Assembly: GCF_007750855.1 (NCBI RefSeq)
Contig: NZ_CP036291.1
Span: 2,666,001 to 2,730,000 of the forward strand
DNA length: 64,000 nucleotides
Direction of reading: 5' to 3'
From: Pirellulimonas nuda
Lineage (GTDB): Bacteria; Planctomycetota; Planctomycetia; Pirellulales; Lacipirellulaceae
Below the pieces are notes generated by a model. That model saw only the letters and a list, made by a program, of their open reading frames with translations. It searched no databases and was not told where the DNA came from. Positions 34,627-42,960 of this stretch are shown here, piece by piece (positions within the stretch are counted from its first letter, which is position 1; every line of letters begins with the position of its first letter). The position numbers and the translations under genes were made by a program.

Positions 34627-37600
34627 TTAGGCGCTTAGCAACGTCCGTCGCAAGCGACGAGGCGTCAGGGTGGCGCAGAAAATCGCCGCCACGACTAGCG
34701 CGCTCGGTTCTGGAACCGCGGTGTTTCCGAGGGCGGCAAAGTTCAGCCCCCCTAGTCCGGCGTTCTGCAGGCCGGTGTGCAGGATGAATGCGTCTCGCAG
34801 GTCCGTCACACCGTCGAAGTTCAGATCCCCCTTGGCGTAGCTGTTCAGGTCCCCGACCAATCGGTTGTTCACTAGGTTTCGGTTCTCCCACCCCGCGAGG
34901 AAGGCGTTGGAGTCGAGCGAGTTGACCACCCCGTCCGGCAGGCCCCCAGCTCCCGTGAAGTCGCCCGGGATGGCGCTCAGCTTCGACGCGGCAAAGGCGT
35001 TGTCGGTCGCAAAGTTGAAGGGCCCTCGCTGCAGCCCGTTTGTGGTGGTTCCGATGACGAACATCGACATGTCATCCACAACGCCGGTGAAGAACTCGGT
35101 CGTGCCGACGGTCCCCGAGACCCCCGTGTTGGCGCCGATCACCAACGGGAAGTCCGAGTCGGCGTAGGCGCGGCTGTCGGTCGCAACTGCGACGCCGTTT
35201 ACGTAGAGGACAGACAGGTTGCCGGCGGGGTTGACGAGCTCAACGTGCGACCACGCGTTCGTGGCGGCCGCCAAGGTGGAGGTGGTGCTGGTGCCGCCGT
35301 AGTTCATCTGCCAGAGGCCGGCGGCGGTGATGGTGACGCCGTGCTGGTTCGAGTCTTGCACGACCCGCTGGAGCGTGCCGACCGCGCTCGGGCGGACCCA
35401 GAGCTGGAAGCCCCGGTTGTTGAGGCCGCTGTAGTCGAGGTTGCCGCCGCCGGCGGTGGACGAGGCCGTCAGCGAGGGGCGATTCAGGTTCGCGCCGCTG
35501 AGGAAGCTGGCGCCGTCGAGCGTGATTCCTACGGCGCCGGCCGCGGCGCCGGGTCGGCTGAGGGCGCCCGCGCCCGTGGACGAAACGTTGGCGTACGTCG
35601 CCGCGCCGGACGCCGCCAGGTCCTGAAAGGTGCCCGTCATCGACACGCCGGCGCTGTCAAAGGTCACGCCGCCAACGATCGGATTGCCGGCCGCGCCCCC
35701 CTCGGTTTCGCCGAAACGATAGATACGATCATCAAACTTCGCCTGGGAGGTCGCCGCCCACCCCATCAGCAGCGCCGCCGCGCCGAGAGCGGCCGCCCGA
35801 CGATGCCGCCTGGCGTGCGGGGCGCCCAGCAAAACGCTGGCGAGGATCGTCAGCAGCAAGGCCGCGGCCGGCTCCGGAACGGCCCCGTTCCCGGCGACCG
35901 CGCCGAGCGCGGGGAGCCCAAAGTTGCTCTTCCAGACCGCGTAGTCGGCCTGCGTCACCGAGCCGGGAGTCGTGTCGTTGGGGAGCACGGCAGAGGTCCC
36001 CAGCCTATCTCGCCACACGGTGTAGTCGGCCGCGTCCACGTGGCCGTCGTTGTTGTAGTCGCCGTTCAGGCCCGCGGGGCCGGTGACGTAGGCGACATTC
36101 CCGTTCACAAACGTCCCGTTTGCGAGTTGATAGGTAAACGTCAGGTCCTGGGCGTCGGTGGTCTTGAAGATGGCTCCCAGGTTGATGGGGGTCATGCCGT
36201 CGGCGAACAGGGAGGCCCCTGCCCCACCAATGCCCAGGAACGCTTCTCCCAGAATCTTGTCGGTGGCCACGCCCCCTTCCTCCCAGCCGTTGCCCGTGCC
36301 GTTTCCGGCGGGGAACCCGGCAAGGTTTTGATCTTGCAGGCTGTTCCAATTCGCGGGGACCAGGGAGCCGCCGTTGCTGGCGACGTCGTCGCTCGAGATC
36401 TGGTAGAAGCCCGCGGAGAAATCGGCGCCCGAGGCGTTCTTGATGTACACCCGGCCGGTGTTGGTTTCGACCTCGAGCGTTAGGAGTTGCGGCGCGGGGG
36501 GGAGGGCCAGCGCGGCGATCTCCGAGTTGCTCAGCGCGTTGTTGTAGATGCGAAACTCGTCCAGCAGCCCCGTGAAGCCGTTCGGGATGGCCCCGCCGGT
36601 ATCGATCGACGTGGTGCCGATGCCAAACGCCGAAGCAGCCGTATTGATCGCTTGCCCCGTGCCGCCCCCGCCGGTGGCGGTTACCGCAAGCGCGGAGCCA
36701 TTGAGGAACACATCGACGTTCGCGAAGGTCGAGGCGCCCGCGTTTACGCGAACCGCCAGGTGATGCCAACCCGCGTTCGCGCCCAGGAAGTCGAATCCGG
36801 CGCCATAGGTGATGTTGCCGCCGAAGTGCCGCAATCGGATGCCGCCTGCCTCGAGCCCTACGTCGAGCGCTTGGCCCCCGACGTTGGTCCCGTAGCCGAA
36901 CAGCTTGTTCTGGCCGACGCTCGCGGAATGGTTGAACCACAGCGAGAAGGTCCGCTCGGCGGTCCCCGACGGGACGGCGCCGGACGCGACCGTCATCAGG
37001 TTCTCGAAGTCGCTCAGCATCACGGTGGCGTTCCCGCCTGGGGCGTTGTCGTTCAAGAAGGAGTAGGCCTGTCCAAAAACGCCGACGGCCCCGGTGGTGA
37101 TGTTGGCGCCCCCGTTTGTGCCCGTGGGGGCGGCGTTGTTGGCGCCGGCCAGGTCGGTCTGAGCTTTCGTCCCCGACACAATGTTCGTGTCGTCGAACGA
37201 GTAGCGGGCGATAAGAACGGCGCTTGCGGGAGACGCGGCGAGCGTCGCAACCATGGCCCCAAGCAGGAGCACTAGCGGCTTGCAGCGCCGCCCAACGTGG
37301 AACAGCATCGAAGAACCCTCGCGGCGTGATTTGGAACGGAACAGACAAGCAGCAACCATCAACGCCAAGCCGCCGGCAAGCGAGCTGTGCTCTGGCACTG
37401 CCGACGAGACGGAGGCGAACGCCCCGATACCGTTGGCGGCGTCGAACGCGGTGCGGAAAGCAGAAAAATCGAAGCGGTCGGTGTCGCCATCGCCGTCGAG
37501 GTCGCCCCGGGCGTAATTCGCCAGGCCGGTGGTCGTGTAGGTGGAGAACAGGTTCGAGCGGAAGACGCCCCAGTCGGCGGCGTTGATGGCGCCGTCGAAG

Positions 37601-38823
37601 TTCAGGTCTCCGGTCTGGAAGTGCGCGTCCCCATTGCCTGTGTAGAACACCGAAGCGTTAACAATGCTGCCATCGGCCAGTAGCAGCTCGAACGCGATGT
37701 CTTCGGTCGGGTTGCGGGTCCAGAGCCCGCCCGATTGGCTGAAGTTCACGCTTTGCGCGTTGGCGAGGAAGCCGCCGTTGCCCCCTTCCAGCTCGGCTTC
37801 GGCGAGACTAGTGGTGCTTGTTGCGGGGGAAAGCACGGTCCAATCGTTGTCTGTGTCGACCGACTTGTCCCCCGATTCGTCGTACGCGGTGCTGATCTTG
37901 GTCCAACCTGTCTGGTTGAGGGCGCCGGCCGTGCTCAGCAGGCGATAGCCGAGAATGTTGGCGGTGGCGCCACTGTGTGAGAGCAGAATCCCGCCGGTAC
38001 CCCGATTCACGGTTATGGCGAAGGTGGGCGTGGCGGGCGCCGAGGCCAGCGTCACGATCTCTGAATTAGACAGAGCGTTGTTGTAAATGCGGAAGTCATC
38101 GATCAGGCCGTTGAAGCCGTTGGTGGTTGCGCTGCCGCCGGCGGTGTTCGACGTGTTGCCGATGCCGAGCGGTGAGCTGGTGGTCGCCAGCGTGTCTGCC
38201 AGGTCGATGGCCAACGGGTCTTGGGGCGCGAGCAGCGAGCCGTTCAAGAAGATATCGACGTTCGCAAAGGTCGTGGCGCCCGGGTTGACGCGGACCGCTA
38301 GGTGGTTCCAGCCCGCGTTGGCGCCGAGAAAATTGAGCCCGGTTCCGTAGGTGATGTTGCCGTTGCCGTTTCTGATCCGGACGCCCCCCGCTTCAAGGCC
38401 GACGTCGAATCCTTCGCCTGTGGTGGCGTCCATGTCCGTGTTGACATCGCCGTAGCCGAACAGCTTGTTCTGTCCGCTCAGGGCCAGTTGATTAAACCAG
38501 GTGGTGAACGTCCGCTCCGCGGCGCCGGACGGCGAGACCCCGGCGGGGACAGCGAGCAGGTTCTCGTAGTCGGTGACCGCGGCGCCGGCGCCGGCGCCGG
38601 CGAAACGGAACGCGTCCGCGAAGTAGCCCGATTGCCCGGTGGTGATCCCCGTTCCGCCGTTCGTGCCGGTGGGGACCGCGTTGTTTGAGCCGACGACGTC
38701 GAGGGCCGTCTTGCCGCTGATGCTGGCGTTGTCGAAGGTATAGCGGGACACCAGCACCGCAGATGCCTGTGCTGCGAGCAGCAAGGTTACGCTGAGAAAG
38801 GCGAGCGTTGCTTTCCAGTTCAT
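34627..38823 (-). CDS. Three-module LamG/dockerin/PEP-CTERM fusion protein
   Basis: A single open frame of 1398 residues from ATG 38823 (AAAGG upstream). Module 1 (1-505): signal peptide, LamG-like domain (VSRYTFDNASI, GQNKLFGYGD, NHLAVRVNPG), dockerin loops and a sorting tail (AVPEHSSLAGGLALMVAACL, RSKSRR). Module 2 (506 to about 1010): new signal peptide (MLFHVGRRCKPLVLLLGAMV, then SPASA), homologous LamG domain, dockerin (GDYNNDGHVDAADYTVWRD) and AVPEPAAALLLTILASVLLG. Module 3 (to 1398): a hydrophobic signal-like stretch ending SQA, a different LamG-like domain and AVPEPSALVVAAIFCATL with a basic end. No stop separates the modules. GAGGG lies 8 nt before the internal ATG at 37308, so module 2 could also be started on its own. 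I read it as three genes fused by stop loss. Confidence 0.85.
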   Translation of the reverse strand: MNWKATLAFLSVTLLLAAQASAVLVSRYTFDNASISGKTALDVVGSNNAVPTGTNGGTGITTGQSGYFADAFRFAGAGAGAAVTDYENLLAVPAGVSPSGAAERTFTTWFNQLALSGQNKLFGYGDVNTDMDATTGEGFDVGLEAGGVRIRNGNGNITYGTGLNFLGANAGWNHLAVRVNPGATTFANVDIFLNGSLLAPQDPLAIDLADTLATTSSPLGIGNTSNTAGGSATTNGFNGLIDDFRIYNNALSNSEIVTLASAPATPTFAITVNRGTGGILLSHSGATANILGYRLLSTAGALNQTGWTKISTAYDESGDKSVDTDNDWTVLSPATSTTSLAEAELEGGNGGFLANAQSVNFSQSGGLWTRNPTEDIAFELLLADGSIVNASVFYTGNGDAHFQTGDLNFDGAINAADWGVFRSNLFSTYTTTGLANYARGDLDGDGDTDRFDFSAFRTAFDAANGIGAFASVSSAVPEHSSLAGGLALMVAACLFRSKSRREGSSMLFHVGRRCKPLVLLLGAMVATLAASPASAVLIARYSFDDTNIVSGTKAQTDLAGANNAAPTGTNGGANITTGAVGVFGQAYSFLNDNAPGGNATVMLSDFENLMTVASGAVPSGTAERTFSLWFNHSASVGQNKLFGYGTNVGGQALDVGLEAGGIRLRHFGGNITYGAGFDFLGANAGWHHLAVRVNAGASTFANVDVFLNGSALAVTATGGGGTGQAINTAASAFGIGTTSIDTGGAIPNGFTGLLDEFRIYNNALSNSEIAALALPPAPQLLTLEVETNTGRVYIKNASGADFSAGFYQISSDDVASNGGSLVPANWNSLQDQNLAGFPAGNGTGNGWEEGGVATDKILGEAFLGIGGAGASLFADGMTPINLGAIFKTTDAQDLTFTYQLANGTFVNGNVAYVTGPAGLNGDYNNDGHVDAADYTVWRDRLGTSAVLPNDTTPGSVTQADYAVWKSNFGLPALGAVAGNGAVPEPAAALLLTILASVLLGAPHARRHRRAAALGAAALLMGWAATSQAKFDDRIYRFGETEGGAAGNPIVGGVTFDSAGVSMTGTFQDLAASGAATYANVSSTGAGALSRPGAAAGAVGITLDGASFLSGANLNRPSLTASSTAGGGNLDYSGLNNRGFQLWVRPSAVGTLQRVVQDSNQHGVTITAAGLWQMNYGGTSTTSTLAAATNAWSHVELVNPAGNLSVLYVNGVAVATDSRAYADSDFPLVIGANTGVSGTVGTTEFFTGVVDDMSMFVIGTTTNGLQRGPFNFATDNAFAASKLSAIPGDFTGAGGLPDGVVNSLDSNAFLAGWENRNLVNNRLVGDLNSYAKGDLNFDGVTDLRDAFILHTGLQNAGLGGLNFAALGNTAVPEPSALVVAAIFCATLTPRRLRRTLLSA

Positions 38824-38938
38824 GGTCTTATGCCTTTGTGTCGTATCTGCTTGCTGAGAAGAGCGGCGTGGAATCGCGTTTGGCGTGCGGGGGGGCGATC
38901 GGTCCGCGAGCGTACCGGACTCGCGGGGTCGCTGCGTC

Positions 38939-40777
38939 CTAAAGTTGGCGTAGCAAGACGAGGAGCGTGGAACCAACTATGAGCGCGGCCGAGCCGGGTT
39001 CTGGCACCGCGGCACTATCTAGTGCCGACAGTGCGTTTGGCCCGTGTGCCGCAGCGTAGGCTTCGCGGAACGAAGCGAAGTCGAATCGGTTGATCAGGCC
39101 GTCCTGCGTGATGTCTCCCAGAGCGTAGGCGGCCTGCGGGTCGAGGTTGGAGACGTCGGAAAAAAGGTTCTGCCTCAGGATCGACCAGTCTTCCGGATCG
39201 ATCTGCCCACTGTTGTTGAAGTCGCCCGGGACCAACGCGAACAGCACGTTCGGTGCGGCAACCGGTTGTCCGGTCGCCCGGCTGATGGGCATCTGGGCGT
39301 CGACGTCGATCAGGTAGTCGCGCAGCGCCTGGCTCAGGTTCAGCGCCACCATTGGGTTGTCGGCCAGTACGTTGGTGGTCTCCGACAGGTCCGTGGCCAA
39401 GTTGTAGAGCTCGTAGTGCCGATCTTCGTAGAAGAAGATCAGCTTCCACTGGTCGTCGCGGACCGCGCTGACGAACGAGCCGCCAGAGATCAGGGCGCTG
39501 CTGTTGTCCTGAGGGCTGACGTGCGGGTAGTGCCAGAATTGAAAGCCACGGTCGTACGCCTGTCCCTCGAGCGCGCTGAGAATCGAGACGCCGTCGATGT
39601 CGGTGTTCTGTGGGACCGTCGCCGAACCGAGCGCCCCGGCCGCGTCGAGGAAGGTGGGGTAGAGGTCTTCGGAGGAAGTGCGGGCCGTGGAGATCACGCC
39701 CTGCGCGATCGAGGCGTTTCCGGTCCAGCTCACGATCTGGGGCGTGCGGATGCCCCCCTCGTACATGCTCCCTTTTCCATCGCGTAGCGGGAGGTTTCGC
39801 GTGGGGCTCCCTTCGGCGCCGTACAGACCGCCGTTGTCCGACGCGAACACAATCAGCGTGTTGTCGCGGATGCTGTCGCTCATGTTGCCGTCGCCGTTGG
39901 GGTCTTCCAGGCTGTCGAGCAGGGCGCCGAGCGACTGGTCCATCTTCTCAACCATCGCCGCGTAGGTCGGGTTGTCGTGCTCCTGCAGGTTGACCCCCTG
40001 CGACTGCAGTGTGCTGATCTTCTGCTGGTACTTGGCAACAAGGTCCGCGGGGCCCTGGAGCGGCGTGTGGACGAGGTAGTGGGCCAGTTCCAGGAAGAAG
40101 GGCCCCTCCGCCTCATCGGCGATGAACTCGGCGGCCTTCTCCGAGAGCGCGTCGGAGAGGTACTTGTCAGACGGGTAGGTTCCGGGTGTGTTGAGCCCCG
40201 GCATCTGCGCCCAGGCGCCGTCGCTTCCGGCAAAGAACCCGCCATTGCTGCCCGGGTTGCCGAAGGTCCCGCCCCCGACGTTCACGTCGAACCCGTTCTG
40301 CAACGGGTCGGCACCGGCGTTGCCGGCTTGGCCGAGGTGCCACTTTCCGAAGAACCCTGTGCGGTAGCCATCGGCGGAGAGGGCTTCCGCGATCGTGGTC
40401 TCGCTGGCGGCGAGGTTCTTGGTCCAGTTCGGCTGGGTAAGATTGGCGGTGCTGACGCCAGAGCCGGAGATCCAGTCGGTAATCCGGGTGCGGGCCGGGG
40501 TCTTGCCGGTGGTGATCGCGGCCCGAGTAGGAGAGCACACGGGGCACGCCGCGTACGCGTTGGTGAGGTTCTGCCCCTGCTGCGCAAGGCGGAGCATGTT
40601 CGGGGTCTCGTAGAGCAGGCTGCCGGTGGGGTTGAGCTGGGCGTCGCGTTGCCAATCGGTCCAGCCCATGTCGTCGACGAGGAACAGAACAACGTTGGGC
40701 TTTGCGTGAAGGTGCCCCGACACCAGGAACGCGGCGAGCGTCCCGAAGAGAGACAAGTGGCAGAATAAACTAGGCAC
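38939..40777 (-). CDS. Secreted sulfatase with dockerin and PEP-CTERM tail
   Basis: 612 residues from GTG 40777, which has GAGGCG upstream and gives a signal peptide ending SGHLHA. The metal-binding DD is at 35-36 (LFLVDDMGWTDW), and the formylglycine site CSPTR begins at Cys81. GKWHLGQ and FASDNGG are also present. After the sulfatase domain come two dockerin-type loops (GDFNNSGQIDPEDWSILRQ and a DITQDGLINRFDF loop), then AVPEPGSAALIVGSTLLVLL. A sulfatase that carries its own dockerin and PEP-CTERM tail is unusual compared with the other two sulfatases in the window; it should be displayed at the cell surface. The start of the next gene lies 115 nt downstream. Confidence 0.93.
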   Translation of the reverse strand: MPSLFCHLSLFGTLAAFLVSGHLHAKPNVVLFLVDDMGWTDWQRDAQLNPTGSLLYETPNMLRLAQQGQNLTNAYAACPVCSPTRAAITTGKTPARTRITDWISGSGVSTANLTQPNWTKNLAASETTIAEALSADGYRTGFFGKWHLGQAGNAGADPLQNGFDVNVGGGTFGNPGSNGGFFAGSDGAWAQMPGLNTPGTYPSDKYLSDALSEKAAEFIADEAEGPFFLELAHYLVHTPLQGPADLVAKYQQKISTLQSQGVNLQEHDNPTYAAMVEKMDQSLGALLDSLEDPNGDGNMSDSIRDNTLIVFASDNGGLYGAEGSPTRNLPLRDGKGSMYEGGIRTPQIVSWTGNASIAQGVISTARTSSEDLYPTFLDAAGALGSATVPQNTDIDGVSILSALEGQAYDRGFQFWHYPHVSPQDNSSALISGGSFVSAVRDDQWKLIFFYEDRHYELYNLATDLSETTNVLADNPMVALNLSQALRDYLIDVDAQMPISRATGQPVAAPNVLFALVPGDFNNSGQIDPEDWSILRQNLFSDVSNLDPQAAYALGDITQDGLINRFDFASFREAYAAAHGPNALSALDSAAVPEPGSAALIVGSTLLVLLRQL

Positions 40778-40925
40778 GATGTGACGCCTCGGTTTTGAGC
40801 GGAACTGCTTGACGTTTGCGGTGGGGCATATCGGGGGCCCGCGCCGCGATGGACTAGCGGGGGGCGCCCCGACTCCCAAATGGGCGCCTTCCCGCTAGCC
40901 GGATCGGGTTGTGAAAAACGTGTGG

Positions 40926-41798
40926 TTACGCCGTTCGAGCAACGCAGCGTCTGGCCTTCATGCCGGTCAGCAGCGCGACGCCGGCCACGAGTGACAGCAG
41001 CGAACCGGGTTCGGGCACCGGCCGCGTCGCCAGTTGGCTGATCTCTGTGTTGGACAACGCGGTGTCGTAGATCTGCAGCTCGTCCAGCAAGCCGGTGAAG
41101 CCGTTTTGGATCGCCCCGCCGGTCGGAATAGACGTAGTGCCGATCCCAAAAGCCGATGCAGCAGTATTGAGCGTTGTGGCGGTGGAACCGGCGCCCGTAA
41201 GTTGGGCGCCGTCCAGAAACACATCGACATCAGCGAAGGTCGAAGCTCCGGGGTTAACGCGTACCGCCAGGTGATGCCACCCCTCGTTGGCGCCGCCGGT
41301 CGCAAAATCGTTGCCGGATCCGTACAGGATATTCCCGCCAAAGTGGCGGAGTCGGATGCCCCCCGCCTCGAGCCCGACATCGATCGCTTGGCCGCCGACG
41401 TTGGTCCCATATCCGAATAGTTTGTTCTGGCCGGAATCGGCTGTGGTCTGATTGAACCAGACCGAGATCGTCCGATCATTGGCTCCTGAGGGGACCGCGC
41501 CGGAGGCGATGGTCATTAGGTTCTCGAAGTCCGTGAGCGACTGCGTGGCGCTGCCGCTCGGGAGCGCGTCGCGGACGAAGGCGTACGCCTGACCGAACTG
41601 TCCCGCCTGGCCGGTCGTGATGTTCGATCCGCCGCCCGTTCCGGTCGGCGTGGCGTTGTCTAAGCCGACGAGGTCGGCCTGCCCCTTGGTGGCGCCCACG
41701 ATGTCCGCATCATCAAACGAGTAGCGATGGACAAGCGCCCCGTGTGACGCGGGCGTCAACAGCAACGCCCCCAACAAGCCGCAGTAGGTGAGTCTCAT
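40926..41798 (-). CDS. LamG-like PEP-CTERM protein
   Basis: 290 residues from ATG 41798 with GGGAG upstream and a signal peptide ending ASHGA. The domain (LVHRYSFDDADIVGATKGQA, SGQNKLFGYGTNVGGQAIDV, LEAGGIRLRHFGGN, NGFTGLLDELQIYD) is closely similar to modules 1 and 2 of the fusion protein at 34627-38823, so this locus holds at least three copies of the same LamG domain. The tail is PVPEPGSLLSLVAGVALLTG with a basic end. No dockerin. It is first in the probable operon with the sulfatase (149 nt apart). Confidence 0.88.
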   Translation of the reverse strand: MRLTYCGLLGALLLTPASHGALVHRYSFDDADIVGATKGQADLVGLDNATPTGTGGGSNITTGQAGQFGQAYAFVRDALPSGSATQSLTDFENLMTIASGAVPSGANDRTISVWFNQTTADSGQNKLFGYGTNVGGQAIDVGLEAGGIRLRHFGGNILYGSGNDFATGGANEGWHHLAVRVNPGASTFADVDVFLDGAQLTGAGSTATTLNTAASAFGIGTTSIPTGGAIQNGFTGLLDELQIYDTALSNTEISQLATRPVPEPGSLLSLVAGVALLTGMKARRCVARTA

Positions 41799-42300
41799 TA
41801 GTCGAATCTCCCAGAGAAGTGAGCCCCCAGCAGCGCCGGCCGACACGGCCGCCCAGCCCCCAGGGGATTTAACAGGTCGGTTGCGGTGCGGAATCCGTAC
41901 GGCTTAGCTTGGTGTCGGGCATTGAAGTAGTCCGCTCGCAAGCCCGCGCGGCCGCTGCGGACACGGGCGTGTAAAGTCTGTCTCTCTTGGCTGCCGGCTG
42001 CCTGACGACGACTGGTCGAGCGGCGATCGAGCAAGCCATCATGAGAGGGTCTGCGGAAGTAGGTGAAAGACAATGGGAACGCAGCGGAGGCCTACGTGCG
42101 CCACGCTACGTCTACCGTCAACTCAATCCAGGAAAGGGTTGTTCGCTCGACACAGTCCGAAAGTGAAAAGGCCTCGAACGAGGCGTCGCCGCAAGCTTGG
42201 GGAGCGTTGCTAGCTTACCTGTTCTATTCCCATCGACGGCCCATCCATCAGACTATCAGCTCGGCATTGTCATAGTTCGTAACAAACGTTACAGATTTGG
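41799..42300. other. Upstream region without a recognised gene
   Basis: About 500 nt between the LamG gene and a DUF1559 pseudogene. No convincing coding sequence, RNA or repeat is seen. It should hold the promoter of the minus-strand cluster. Confidence 0.5.
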
Positions 42301-42735
42301 TCATTCCGGAAATCGAACCGAGCGAAGCGCCTCCGTACGACTCCGAATGGTCTGTCCTGCCTTGAGGTTCGATTGGCCCGAGGGGTTCACGACCTGCGAG
42401 CGGTAGCTCTTGTTGCCGGTGAAGTCGAGCTGGTCATAGAGCGGTTGTTCCTCGATGAACCGAAGCGACTCGATCGCCCAATCGGATCCCCTCGCGTCGT
42501 GTCCGGCGACTGGGTCGTCGCTGTAGAACCTGTCGAAGAAGAGGCCACCCGGCGGCAGCGCGTTCTTGGACGACTCGTGATTCAGAGCCGCGATCCCCAT
42601 TTGCTTGAGGTAGTTCTGACACTGACTGCTGCGGGCCGCTTCCCGGGCGGACTGCACGGCGGGGAGCAGCGCCACTAAGATGCCGATCACCACGAGCAAC
42701 TCGACCAGCGCGGATCTATTTCCAAGACGCTTCAT
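42301..42735 (-). pseudogene. Degenerate DUF1559 gene
   Basis: From ATG 42735 the frame encodes [20 protein letters not shown] followed by [20 protein letters not shown] and [20 protein letters not shown]. Compared with intact copies, the FT before LVELL, the AI repeat of AIIGIL and one L of LLLPAV are missing, which shortens the prepilin helix. The frame ends after 144 codons, less than half the usual length, with no C-terminal DG-SV block. It lies beside the IS701 element, 210 nt from its end. It is likely a relic. Confidence 0.75.
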
Positions 42736-42891
42736 CGAAGGGTCGCCGCACGAGTCAAGGCGACAAAGCAATGAGCCCGTTTCATATCGCAGCCGGGGGG
42801 GTCGAAGCCCAGAAAAGAGCGGATGCACCAAACCGCGGACGCTACGCCGCCGGGCGCCTCGGACGGCGCTGCCGACGCCAGACCAAGTTCA

Positions 42892-42919
42892 TTAATATCT
42901 ACCGGCGGGTTCTTGTCAA
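42892..42919 (-). promoter_or_regulatory. Sigma-70-like promoter before the DUF1559 pseudogene
   Basis: On the minus strand TTGACA (42914-42919) is followed after 16 nt by TATTAA (42892-42897). It is the best housekeeping-type promoter seen in the window. It points at the pseudogene start at 42735 and lies only 26 nt from the IS element end. Confidence 0.55.
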
Positions 42920-42945
42920 ATGCCGTATTTTGACTGACGAATTAG

Positions 42946-42958
42946 CACTACAGCGCTA
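42946..42958 (+). repeat. Left terminal inverted repeat of the IS
   Basis: CACTACAGCGCTA, preceded directly by the target duplicate TTAG at 42942-42945. Confidence 0.85.
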
Positions 42959-42960
42959 GG

